A DNA stretch of 44,066 nt, from positions 1 through 44,066 of the IMG/VR virus record IMGVR_UViG_3300049157_000082. The stretch is one strand, 5' to 3'. The first letter of the stretch is position 1. Every line of letters starts with the position of its first letter. The notes beneath the pieces were generated by a model. It made no database searches. It was not told the origin of the DNA and saw only the letters and a program-made list of their open reading frames with translations. Positions 23,111-29,362 of the stretch are shown piece by piece. The stretch comes from a virus. A program made the translations under genes and the position numbers.

Positions 23111-23250
23111 TGCGGGAACTCCAAGTGTCGGCGGCCGTCCAGCTTGTTGCCGGCTCGTTTCTTGCCGATTTTGCCCGCGACCCGCGCCCGGATCGGGTTC
23201 CAGGTCGCGCCGCGCGTGCCCGGCCGATGGGTCCACTCGATGCTCGTCAC
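23107..23250 (-). pseudogene. DUF5131 (phage Gp37/Gp68) remnant, ends joined by internal deletion
   Basis: The 47-codon frame starts at a GTG with AAGGAG 8 bases upstream. It begins TSIEWTHRPGTRGATWNPI, the N-terminus of DUF5131 (Gp37/Gp68) proteins, and then changes directly to GKKRAGNKLDGRRHLEFPQ, like the C-terminal end of the same family. The roughly 200 residues between, including the Cys cluster, are gone while the frame stayed open. It is still coupled (ATGA) to the next gene, so it may be kept as a coupling leader or be a minimal peptide. Confidence 0.7.
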
Positions 23251-23270
23251 GCTTCGCGCTCCTTGCCATA

Positions 23271-23314
23271 GGACAGAGGTCCCTGATCCCTGATGCCTGG
23301 CCTCTGCTCATCTG
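23271..23314. repeat. Palindromic repeat B3 (half copy)
   Basis: The segment GTCCCTGATCCCTGATGCCT with flanking GGACAGAG and CTCATCTG matches one arm of B1 and B2 without the facing arm. It fills the gap before the DUF5131 remnant and overlaps the end of the next gene. Confidence 0.7.
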
Positions 23315-23481
23315 GTCATCTCCTCGACCGCCTGCTCCCAGCTCTCCCCCGGCCGGCTGTAGCGGGTCAGCAGCACCAGGCGCGGGGTCGGCGCGGGCTG
23401 CAGGTCGGCGGCCCAGGCCCAGCCTCGGGCGAACAGCTCGCGCAGGCGGCAGCGCGGCGCGGCGCGCAGCAGCCGGGCCAT
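23308..23481 (-). CDS. Small basic hypothetical protein
   Basis: The 57-residue protein starts at an ATG coupled to the preceding stop as TGATG. It is basic at the start (MARLLRAAPRCRLRELF) and ends PGESWEQAVEEMTR. No family is recognised. Coupling is the main support for translation. Confidence 0.5.
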   Translation of the reverse strand: MARLLRAAPRCRLRELFARGWAWAADLQPAPTPRLVLLTRYSRPGESWEQAVEEMTR

Positions 23482-23753
23482 CAGCCGCGCCCCGCCGCGG
23501 CGCGCCACAGCGACCAGGCGGCGACCGGCGGCAGCGCGACGATCAGCGCCACGCCGATCACGACGAAGGTCAGCCCGAGCAGCGCGAGCACCAGCCACAG
23601 CGGGTATTCCGACCGCCGGAGAGTCTCCGCTTCCGGCGTGGCCCCGGCCCACTCGACCTTGTCGCGCGCCCCCTCGAACGCCCGCCGCGCGCGCCGCTGC
23701 ACCGCCTCGAGGCTGCGCGGGAACGCGACGACGGCGCGGTCGGGCCGGATCAC
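23481..23753 (-). CDS. Small membrane protein
   Basis: The 90-residue protein starts at a GTG (GAGG 9 bases upstream, within the end of the DUF2303 gene). It has a basic N-terminal helix and one long hydrophobic segment (YPLWLVLALLGLTFVVIGVA in part, about residues 50-80) that could form one or two membrane passes. Function is unknown. Confidence 0.6.
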   Translation of the reverse strand: MIRPDRAVVAFPRSLEAVQRRARRAFEGARDKVEWAGATPEAETLRRSEYPLWLVLALLGLTFVVIGVALIVALPPVAAWSLWRAAAGRG

Positions 23754-23757
23754 GTCC

Positions 23758-24765
23758 CTAGGCCTCGGGCAGGCCGTAGAACAGCGGCAGGCCGGTCTCG
23801 GTCTTGGCCAGTTCGCAGGCCTCCTGGAAGGCCGCGTCGAACACCACCTCGTGGCGGTAGAGCTGGTAGAACCAGGTGATCGAGCCGGCGCCCAACCGGT
23901 AGCGCAGGCGCACCGCGATGCGGTAGAAGCCGCCGGCGCGGAACACCGGGATGCCGATCAGGAACATGTTCGGCACCTTGATCGGCAGGCCCTGGCTGTC
24001 GGCGTGCTCCTCGACGAACTGGACCTGGGTCTCGCCGCTGTCGAGGTTGACCGCGTTCTTGACCTGGTGGCTGGCGTGCACCCCCAGGCCGCGGCTCAGC
24101 TCGACCAGCTTGCTCGGGGTCGCGAAGTTGCCGCCGAGCAGGGCGGCGTAGTCGGCCAGGATCTCGAGCGCCGTCTTGGGGCCGAAGTCGCCGCCCCTGG
24201 CGCGCGCGTCGATCGTGCCCATGAGGGCGTCGTCGGGCACGACCACGTCCGAGATGCGGTCCTCCAGGAAGGCCGCGAAGTCGGCCTGGCTCATGGGCTC
24301 GGCATTCATCTTCCGCCAAGCCAGCCATTCCTCGGAGAGCGGGAAGTCGTGCTGTGCGCGGTGCCGGCAGAAGGCCGCGTCGTCGTTTTCGGGACCGGCC
24401 GGGTGATAGTCGAGTACGCTGACCAATTTGGGCGATCCCCGGTTGGCGACCGCGAACAGCGCCGACGTGTCGTTCTGGAAACGCTTCGCGTGATCGATCA
24501 GGGACGAGAGATAGTGCATCACCGCCGTGCCGCTGCGCCGCTCCGGCGCGGTCTGGTAGGGTTCGAGGAACTCCTTGATGCCGTGGATCTTGAGCCCGGA
24601 GGCCGTGACCAGCACGTTGGCGCTCTCCTCGCCGTGCTTCAGTTCGACCACTTCGGGCTTCATGTGCTTGCCGACGATGTCGGCGACGGCCTTGGTCTCG
24701 GTGTCGCGCGGCGCCGGCGGCATGCGTCCGCTGCCGGCGTTCGGTGTGTCTTCGGTCTTTGCCAT
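23758..24765 (-). CDS. DUF2303 (YfdQ-like) protein
   Basis: The 335-residue protein has IHGIKEFLEPYQTAPERRSG, HAKRFQNDTSALFAV, LVSVLDYH, RHRAQHDFPLSEEWLAWRK and FLEDRISDV, the classic DUF2303/YfdQ pattern. The family lies in early regions of temperate phages; its function is unknown. AAGGAG is 6 bases before the ATG. It works in a pair with the small gene just upstream, as often seen next to DUF2303. Confidence 0.9.
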   Translation of the reverse strand: MAKTEDTPNAGSGRMPPAPRDTETKAVADIVGKHMKPEVVELKHGEESANVLVTASGLKIHGIKEFLEPYQTAPERRSGTAVMHYLSSLIDHAKRFQNDTSALFAVANRGSPKLVSVLDYHPAGPENDDAAFCRHRAQHDFPLSEEWLAWRKMNAEPMSQADFAAFLEDRISDVVVPDDALMGTIDARARGGDFGPKTALEILADYAALLGGNFATPSKLVELSRGLGVHASHQVKNAVNLDSGETQVQFVEEHADSQGLPIKVPNMFLIGIPVFRAGGFYRIAVRLRYRLGAGSITWFYQLYRHEVVFDAAFQEACELAKTETGLPLFYGLPEA

Positions 24766-24789
24766 TACGGCTCCTTTCGGTTCGGGTTG

Positions 24790-25170
24790 CTAGGCGTCGC
24801 GCAGGCCGAACAACTGCCCCTGTTTGGGATTGTTCGGGGTGAAATAGTGCTCGCCGGTGCACCAGGCGACGGTGCGACCGCGCGGCTTGTCCGGCAGCTT
24901 CAGCTTGGTGTTGGCGACGATCTCGAACACGCCGTCCTTGAGCGCGAAGCTCAGCTCCAGGCTCAGCTTCGCCTTGGGCTCGCCGCCGTAGTCGATCACG
25001 AAGTTGCTGAGCGTCGCCGCGATCTCGCGCAGGCTGTCCGAGAGGTCGGCGTTGAGCGTCCCGTCCTCGAGCATGCGCACCATGGCATCGAAGCTGCGCG
25101 CCGCCGGCGGCAGGCCGCCGCCGTCCGCGGCCGGCTTGTCTTCCGGGGGCGCTGTTTTGTCGGCCATCAT
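24790..25170 (-). CDS. Hypothetical protein paired with DUF2303
   Basis: The protein has 126 residues: MMADKTAPPEDKPAADGG, a helical centre (SDSLREIAATLSNFVIDYGG), a beta-rich part and the ending WCTGEHYFTPNNPKQGQLFG. Family unknown. An AAAGGA site is near the tandem ATGs. Position directly before DUF2303 suggests a joint role. Confidence 0.65.
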   Translation of the reverse strand: MMADKTAPPEDKPAADGGGLPPAARSFDAMVRMLEDGTLNADLSDSLREIAATLSNFVIDYGGEPKAKLSLELSFALKDGVFEIVANTKLKLPDKPRGRTVAWCTGEHYFTPNNPKQGQLFGLRDA

Positions 25171-25199
25171 CTCACATCCTTTCCGATCTTGGTCATGCG

Positions 25200-25577
25200 T
25201 TAGCCTCCCTCATCCTGAGCCTGTCGAAGGATCCTGTGGATCCGGTTGCGGCAGGCCTGGGCGTTGCGGCCGGGCAGGCGGGCGACGGTCTCGCGGCCCG
25301 GCTCCCGGCCCCACCAGGCCAGCAACACGCTGTCCTCGATCGCCGTCCACTCGCGCCGCGGACCCAGCTTGGCCCGGCCCCGGCCGGGGTTTTGCCGTTT
25401 CATCGTTTCACGTGGAACACTTCGCCGCCCCCGCCCGTGGCCACGCTTCCAGCGCCGCCACTCGGCCGAGCCGCGCTTGTAGAGGCAGGCCCCGAGGCCG
25501 AGGCCCCGGGCACCGGCGCACATGCCGGTCAGCTCGGCCCAGTGGCCCGGGTCGGTGGCGTGAAGCTTGGCGGTCAT
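25200..25577 (-). CDS. Small SANT/Myb-like HTH protein
   Basis: The open frame has 125 residues. The C-terminal 50 (RREWTAIEDSVLLAWWG, then TVARLPGRNAQACRNRIHRI) look like a SANT/Myb-type or phage HTH domain. The last residues LRQAQDEGG are encoded by repeat D1. The N-terminal part is low in complexity and no SD is seen at 25577, so an ATG at 25403 (67 residues, MKRQNPGRG) may be the true start. A parS-like site lies directly before that ATG. Confidence 0.5.
   Translation of the reverse strand: MTAKLHATDPGHWAELTGMCAGARGLGLGACLYKRGSAEWRRWKRGHGRGRRSVPRETMKRQNPGRGRAKLGPRREWTAIEDSVLLAWWGREPGRETVARLPGRNAQACRNRIHRILRQAQDEGG
25208..25230. repeat. Repeat D1 (widespread REP-like word)
   Basis: Minus-strand core CTTCGACAGGCTCAGGATGA, an element widespread in bacterial genomes. 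It gives the HTH protein its QAQDEGG end. A second identical copy is at 30693-30715. Confidence 0.85.
25404..25419 (-). promoter_or_regulatory. parS-like ParB-binding site
   Basis: The minus strand reads TGTTCCACGTGAAACG, 15 of 16 matches to the bacterial chromosomal parS consensus TGTTNCACGTGAAACA. The inner 14 bp GTTYCACGTGRAAC is fully conserved. No parA or parB gene is present, so only the host ParB could bind. Confidence 0.7.
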
Positions 25578-25598
25578 GGCACGGACGGAAAAAGGGGA

Positions 25599-25680
25599 AG
25601 GTTCACCACAGAGGCACAGAGGACGCCGAGGACGAAAAAGTTCCGTTCCTCTGTGACCTCTGTGCCTCTGTGGTGAACCT
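25599..25680. repeat. Palindromic repeat A1 (82 bp, 24-bp perfect arms)
   Basis: The arms at 25599-25622 and 25657-25680 are perfect inverted copies containing TTCACCACAGAGGCACAGAG. They could form a long hairpin. The word is a widespread bacterial intergenic repeat. It lies 12 bp from the 3' end of the tRNA. Confidence 0.9.
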
Positions 25681-25692
25681 GTTGGTTCACGT

Positions 25693-25767
25693 TGGTAGCG
25701 AGGGCGGGACTCGAACCCGCGACCTTCTGGTTATGAGCCAGACGAGCTGCCGCTGCTCCACCTCGCG
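25693..25767 (-). tRNA. tRNA-Met(CAT), initiator-type
   Basis: The gene has 75 nt with an encoded CCA. The anticodon loop is CTCATAA. Acceptor positions 2-7 pair perfectly with 66-71, but C1 faces U72, the mismatch typical of bacterial initiator tRNA. D-stem GAGC/GCTC has the A11:U24 pair of initiators. The anticodon stem is TCTGG/CCAGA, lacking one of the three G:C pairs of E. coli tRNA-fMet; relaxed versions occur in alphaproteobacteria. T-arm is CGGGTTCGAGTCCCG. It begins on the base after the stop of the small HTH gene, so the two are probably co-transcribed. Confidence 0.9.
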
Positions 25768-25938
25768 TCATCGTTTCGTCGCTTTCTTGCGCCGGCGCCG
25801 GGCCTTGGTCGGTTTCTCGATGCGTTGCACCAGCCGGTAAACGGTGGTCCCGGAATGCCCAAGCGACGCGGCGCGCCGCTCGATCGAGATCGTCGCGCCG
25901 TCGCGCAGGCTCGCGCGTTCCAGGGCGCGCGGGGTCAT
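25768..25938 (-). CDS. Small HTH-like protein
   Basis: The 56-residue protein starts at the base right after the exonuclease stop. RRAASLGHSGTTVYRLVQRI (about residues 22-41) looks like a helix-turn-helix, and the C-terminus is a Lys/Arg tail (KARRRRKKATKR). Similar short HTH proteins occur in phage early regions. The stop abuts the tRNA. Confidence 0.6.
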   Translation of the reverse strand: MTPRALERASLRDGATISIERRAASLGHSGTTVYRLVQRIEKPTKARRRRKKATKR

Positions 25939-26514
25939 TTATGCATGCTCCTGTGCTCGAAGTTCAAAGAACACACGCTTGCAAGCCTGTACGTCGACGA
26001 AGGCGTCGTGGGCGCCTTTCAGATCCTCACCGAAGAAGTGATTGATGCATTCTGATAGCCGCGGCCATTTGTATTCGCCTTCGCGGTAGCCCGGGATAGC
26101 GCAAATCGGCGTGGCGGCGTGCATCGTGCAATAGCTCTTGGCGGCTGCAAGATGCTTGTTGATGCCTGGCCTGCGGTTGCGTCTGGCAGCCGTGTCCAAG
26201 ATCGCCAAGTCGAATTCGATGTGATGGGCGACAAATAGCTCGGCACGGGTAGCAAGCGCGACGAAGCACTGCAATGCAAACGCTGGTTTCACACCAACCC
26301 GCGCCGCCAATTCGTCCGTGATTCCATGGATCCGGCTGGCTAAGCCGGGAATTGGAACGCCGGGGTCGACTATCAGGCTGAATTTGTTCCGCTCGATTCC
26401 GTCGTCGTCGGACAGTATAGCCGCGAGTTGGACGAGGTGCGGCTGTGATTCGTGATCAGGAGTCCTATCGAATATAGGCAGCCCCGTTGTCTCCGTGTCG
26501 AAGAATAGGATCAT
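25939..26514 (-). CDS. DEDDh 3'-5' exonuclease (DnaQ-like)
   Basis: The 191-residue protein has Exo I DTETTG (Asp6, Glu8), SRIHGITDE, Exo II HHIEFDLAILD (Asp about 102) and Exo III GAHDAFVDV (His about 169, Asp about 174). This is the DnaQ/epsilon-type exonuclease, acting on 3' DNA or RNA ends. It is distinctly AT-richer than its neighbours and lies with the tRNA and the small HTH gene between two copies of repeat A. The start has AAGGA about 9 bases upstream. Confidence 0.9.
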   Translation of the reverse strand: MILFFDTETTGLPIFDRTPDHESQPHLVQLAAILSDDDGIERNKFSLIVDPGVPIPGLASRIHGITDELAARVGVKPAFALQCFVALATRAELFVAHHIEFDLAILDTAARRNRRPGINKHLAAAKSYCTMHAATPICAIPGYREGEYKWPRLSECINHFFGEDLKGAHDAFVDVQACKRVFFELRAQEHA

Positions 26515-26554
26515 TCCGCCGCATCCTTTAACATCTGAACCTGATATTTTCTTG

Positions 26555-26588
26555 TCCTCGGCGTCCTCTGTGCCTCTGTGGTGAACCT
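26555..26588. repeat. Repeat A3 (half copy)
   Basis: One arm of the A element, containing CTCTGTGCCTCTGTGGTGAA, in the same direction as the right arm of A1 (25657-25680). There is no facing arm. Confidence 0.85.
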
Positions 26589-26594
26589 TGTCGT

Positions 26595-26837
26595 TCATGC
26601 CGCCGTCTCCAGTTCGCGCAGCTCGCAGAAGTCGTTCGGCGCCACCTTGCCGTTGGTGACCCACCAGATCAGCTCGAGCTGCCACTTGCGCGGCAGGCGC
26701 CCGGCCTCCCAGGTCTGCACGGTCTGCTGGTTGATCTGGCGGGTCTCGCCGAACAGCCGCAGGGTGGCGGCGCTGAGGTTCTCGGCCAGCTGCCACTGGG
26801 CGATCTCGCGTTCCCGGCGCCAGGCTTTCAGCTTCAT
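26595..26837 (-). CDS. Cro-like XRE regulator
   Basis: The 80-residue protein is a short HTH: MKLKAWRREREIAQWQLAEN, then RLFGETRQINQQTVQTWEAGRLP in pieces. It is the first gene of the leftward early operon, directly under the operator-promoter at 26928-26957, the place of Cro or an early repressor. It probably binds the 19-bp operators, shared with the XRE proteins at 26987 and 27922. Confidence 0.78.
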   Translation of the reverse strand: MKLKAWRREREIAQWQLAENLSAATLRLFGETRQINQQTVQTWEAGRLPRKWQLELIWWVTNGKVAPNDFCELRELETAA

Positions 26838-26927
26838 GGCGCGGGCCGCTTCATGCCGCTGTGTTTCGCTTCGCTCGAAAACAACATTTTGTGGTTATTC
26901 CCGTTCGGCTCACATGATGTGGTAATG

Positions 26928-26957
26928 CGTTAACACCGAAACCGTGTTATCGTCAAG
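26928..26957 (-). promoter_or_regulatory. Leftward early promoter with embedded operator
   Basis: Minus strand: CGC-TTGACG (26956-26951) with TTAACG 17 bases on. The spacer holds the 19-bp operator TAACAC-N7-GTGTTA (26931-26949). Arrangement is the same as at 27864-27892. It would drive the Cro-like gene and the early leftward operon. Confidence 0.75.
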
Positions 26958-26986
26958 CGCTTTTTCGCCGAGGAGATCCGTTTTCC

Positions 26987-27508
26987 GTGTACCCCAGCGC
27001 CGCGCCTGACGAGAACACCGGGTTTGCGCGGCGGCCGATGAAACGCCATGCTCGTCCGGTGGCCGTTCCCGTCAAACTGCAGAACCGCTTGCGCCTGTTG
27101 CGCGAGGCCCGCGGCCTGAGCCAGGCCGAGCTCGGCGCCAAGGTCGGCCGCTCCCAGCAGCAGATCGACCGGCTCGAGGAGCCTGGCTATGGCCTGCGCG
27201 CGGGCCAGGTCACGGCGCTGGCCGCGGCCCTGGACGTCCATCCCTTCGCGCTGCTGCTGCCCGAGCACCTCTGGCCCGACCCGCACGGCGGCGGCGGCGC
27301 GACCCTGGACCGCGACCTCCTCGCCCTGGTGATCACCGAGTCCGAGCGCTTCTTCGAGCTCGAGAACGTCGCCTTGGCGCCGGCCAAGAAGGCGGAGCTG
27401 TACCTGGCCGTGCACGACTGGATGGCGAAACAGGGCGCCGCCGACGCCGCCACCGCGCGTGCCGACATCGCCGAGGCCCACACGATGATGCGGGTCCTGA
27501 TCGCCTGA
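26987..27508 (+). CDS. XRE-family transcription regulator
   Basis: The protein has 173 residues from a GTG at 26987 with GAGGAG 11 bases upstream; an ATG at 27038 is possible but has no SD. The HTH is LQNRLRLLREARGLSQAELG, then VGRSQQQIDRLEE (about residues 31-66), the second helix being typical XRE. The remainder is helical. It diverges from the leftward promoter and probably acts as one of the lysogeny regulators. Its own promoter is not obvious. Confidence 0.82.
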   Translation: MYPSAAPDENTGFARRPMKRHARPVAVPVKLQNRLRLLREARGLSQAELGAKVGRSQQQIDRLEEPGYGLRAGQVTALAAALDVHPFALLLPEHLWPDPHGGGGATLDRDLLALVITESERFFELENVALAPAKKAELYLAVHDWMAKQGAADAATARADIAEAHTMMRVLIA

Positions 27509-27546
27509 CCCCCTACATTTGGCGGTAGCATTTTCCGCTTGATCGG

Positions 27547-27566
27547 CCTAGGCGCTTGCGCCTAGG
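27547..27566. terminator. Hairpin after the XRE gene
   Basis: Perfect 9-bp inverted repeat CCTAGGCGC-TT-GCGCCTAGG, 39 bases after the XRE stop. A weak T-rich run (GTTGGTTGTTTT) begins about 20 bases later, so a rho-independent terminator is possible but not classic. Confidence 0.4.
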
Positions 27567-27617
27567 ATCGGTTACCGTTGGTTGTTTTGGGGGCCGCGGG
27601 TGAACCGGAGATGTATC

Positions 27618-27830
27618 ATGGCCCCCTGTCCCACCGATCCCGAATCCCGATACGCGCTGCGCCGCCGGATCCGCCGCCTGCTCGCCGCCGGCCGCCCCCA
27701 ACGCCGCCTGCGCCCACTCGACCTGCTGCTTTTAACCGCCCTCGCCGGCCACCTGCTCGGCGACACCCTGGTCGGCCTGCACGCCGGCCCCGGCCGGACC
27801 TGCGAACCCGCCGCGTTTCATCGCCGCTGA
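27618..27830 (+). CDS. Small hypothetical protein
   Basis: The 70-residue protein starts at an ATG with GGAG 8 bases upstream. It has a basic first half (RYALRRRIRRLLAAGRPQRR) and a hydrophobic stretch (LDLLLLTALAGHLLGDTLVG) that might anchor in the membrane. No family is recognised. It lies between the two XRE genes. Confidence 0.45.
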   Translation: MAPCPTDPESRYALRRRIRRLLAAGRPQRRLRPLDLLLLTALAGHLLGDTLVGLHAGPGRTCEPAAFHRR

Positions 27831-27863
27831 CCCGGCCCGCCGATTCCCAGTGTAATTCGCCGC

Positions 27864-27892
27864 TTGACCTTAACACGAAAACCGTGTTAAGC
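27864..27892 (+). promoter_or_regulatory. Rightward promoter with embedded operator
   Basis: CGC-TTGACC (27864-27869), 17-base spacer with operator TAACAC-N7-GTGTTA (27871-27889), then TTAAGC. Start of transcription would be near 27899, just ahead of the XRE gene at 27922. Same layout as the leftward promoter. Confidence 0.75.
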
Positions 27893-27921
27893 CTGCCTCA
27901 CAACTTATCAGTGAGGCCACC

Positions 27922-28305
27922 ATGACCGACAATCCCGACCCCATCGACCGCCAAGTCGGCGCCAACCTGCGCGCCCTGCGCATCGAGCGCGGGCTGAGCC
28001 AGACCGATCTCGGCAGGGCGGTCGGCGTCACCTTCCAGCAGATCCAGAAGTACGAGAACAGCGGCAATCGGATCTCGGCCAGCCGGATGTACCACATCGC
28101 GGTGTTCCTCAAGATCTCGCCCATGGCGCTGTTCCGGGGCGTCGAGACGCCGGGCGACGCGCCGGCCCACGACGACCGCCGCACGGTCCGCGCGATCGCC
28201 AGCCTGCGCCGGATCAGCGACCCCAGGGTGCGCGCCAGCACGGCCGCCCTGATCAACGAGCTGGCCAAGCTCGACCAGCACCAAACGGCGGCGGCGGCGA
28301 GATGA
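27922..28305 (+). CDS. XRE-family phage repressor
   Basis: The 127-residue protein has VGANLRALRIERGLSQTDLG, then VTFQQIQKYENSGNRISASR (about residues 12-55), the common alphaproteobacterial XRE pattern. The C-terminal part is helical. An operator lies in its own promoter, so it should be autoregulated. No RecA-cleavage (S24) domain is present, hence induction is probably not by classical LexA-like self-cleavage. It heads the rightward operon that ends with the integrase. Confidence 0.85.
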   Translation: MTDNPDPIDRQVGANLRALRIERGLSQTDLGRAVGVTFQQIQKYENSGNRISASRMYHIAVFLKISPMALFRGVETPGDAPAHDDRRTVRAIASLRRISDPRVRASTAALINELAKLDQHQTAAAAR

Positions 28306-28312
28306 ACAACCG

Positions 28313-28392
28313 GGTTCACCACAGAGGCGCAGAGGACGCCGAGAATAAACCGATGTTGTTCCTCGGTGTCCTCTGCGGCTCTGCGGTGAACC
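28313..28392. repeat. Palindromic repeat A2
   Basis: The arms at 28313-28343 and 28362-28392 match at 28 of 31 positions and contain GGTTCACCACAGAGGCGCAG. It is a diverged full copy of element A, sitting just after the repressor stop. Confidence 0.88.
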
Positions 28393-28422
28393 TTCCTTTC
28401 CCTTCCGAGGTGAGGTAGCGCG

Positions 28423-28743
28423 ATGCTCTCCATGGCGATCCGCTGGCTGCTGGACCGGCCCAAGCCGTCCGACGAGCGCATGCTGGCCGACTGCTTCGGC
28501 TGGTGCTCGGAGGCCATGGCACCGCACTACGACCGGGTCGCCGCGGTCTGGCAGGGCGCGCCGCTCCGGCCCGGCGACCACCTCTACCACGTGCTCAAGA
28601 ACTGCCTGACCGAGTGGATCCGGCTCGACGCCCAGCGCGCCATGAAGGCGGTCACCGCCCTGGTCGCGCTGCTGCTGCTCGCCATGCTCCTGCGCGAACT
28701 GGTGCCGGCGCTGCGGCGGGCGCTCGGGAGGGCGGCGCGATGA
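28423..28743 (+). CDS. Small membrane protein
   Basis: The 106-residue protein has GAGGTGAGG about 7 bases before the ATG. The soluble N-terminal part (CFGWCSEAMAPHYDRVAAVW) precedes one membrane segment (AVTALVALLLLAMLL, about residues 76-90). Function unknown. Confidence 0.6.
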   Translation: MLSMAIRWLLDRPKPSDERMLADCFGWCSEAMAPHYDRVAAVWQGAPLRPGDHLYHVLKNCLTEWIRLDAQRAMKAVTALVALLLLAMLLRELVPALRRALGRAAR

Positions 28744-28982
28744 TTGAATTCAAGAAAGAAATATATGGGGCGGAAGTCGCGACGATCGTCGAAAACGAAG
28801 ACGAGATACTTGAAGTCTTAAGGCGGAGCGATGGCAAGTTTGACCTCACTGTTCACTGCCGCCGGCCTAAGACTGGTAGGTGGGATGATCTGACTGTCGT
28901 CTTGGAGCCGAGACACTTCAAGGATCTTGGCGATATCGCAGGTCAGAGGTCGAAATCTGATGGTGTGAGGGTTGAACCATGA
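28740..28982 (+). CDS. Small AT-richer hypothetical protein
   Basis: The 80-residue protein overlaps neighbours by ATGA at both ends. The sequence (IEFKKEIYGAEVATIVENED, then WDDLTVVLEPRHF) is mixed alpha/beta. No family is recognised. Codons are clearly AT-richer than in the rest of the phage, which suggests a recent gain. Confidence 0.6.
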   Translation: MIEFKKEIYGAEVATIVENEDEILEVLRRSDGKFDLTVHCRRPKTGRWDDLTVVLEPRHFKDLGDIAGQRSKSDGVRVEP

Positions 28983-29362
28983 TTGCTGTCTCGCAGGACG
29001 CCGAGAATGCGCTCGACATGTTGTTCGAACGTCATCCCGGCATAGAGCGGAAGATTGGGGAAGCGTTGCGTCTCGGCGAGAATTGGGTCAACGAGATTTG
29101 GCGTGAGGATCAGGTGCCCGGTTGGGATCGGCTTTATCGTGTGATCAGCAATGATGACAGCTTCGGAACGGCGAATCGCCTGGCTCGTCTTCCACTCAGT
29201 AGTACCGAGTCGACGCTGGTCGCGCTAGTCCTTGCCTGCTGCGATTATGCCGAACAGGCTTCGAACCTCGCGCCCAATTTCTATCGCCGCTGGCAGAATT
29301 TGGACGACCGCCAACGCGCGGTCGCCTTTGCCATACTGAACACGCCTTGGAGGTCCGGATGA
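28979..29362 (+). CDS. AT-richer hypothetical protein
   Basis: The 127-residue, mainly helical protein (QDAENALDMLFERHPGIERK, LVALVLACCDYAEQASNLAP) has no known family. It is coupled by ATGA to the genes on both sides. Like the preceding gene it is AT-richer, and the two probably arrived together. Confidence 0.6.
   Translation: MIAVSQDAENALDMLFERHPGIERKIGEALRLGENWVNEIWREDQVPGWDRLYRVISNDDSFGTANRLARLPLSSTESTLVALVLACCDYAEQASNLAPNFYRRWQNLDDRQRAVAFAILNTPWRSG

Noticed and set aside
25683-25692. GGTTCACGTT as a second parS-like site
   Set aside because: Only half of the palindrome is present; it is most probably chance next to repeat A1.
26548-26610. Peptides such as KVHHRGTEDAED from open frames across A repeats
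   Set aside because: These are translations of the palindromic repeat itself, occur in several frames and have no gene signals.
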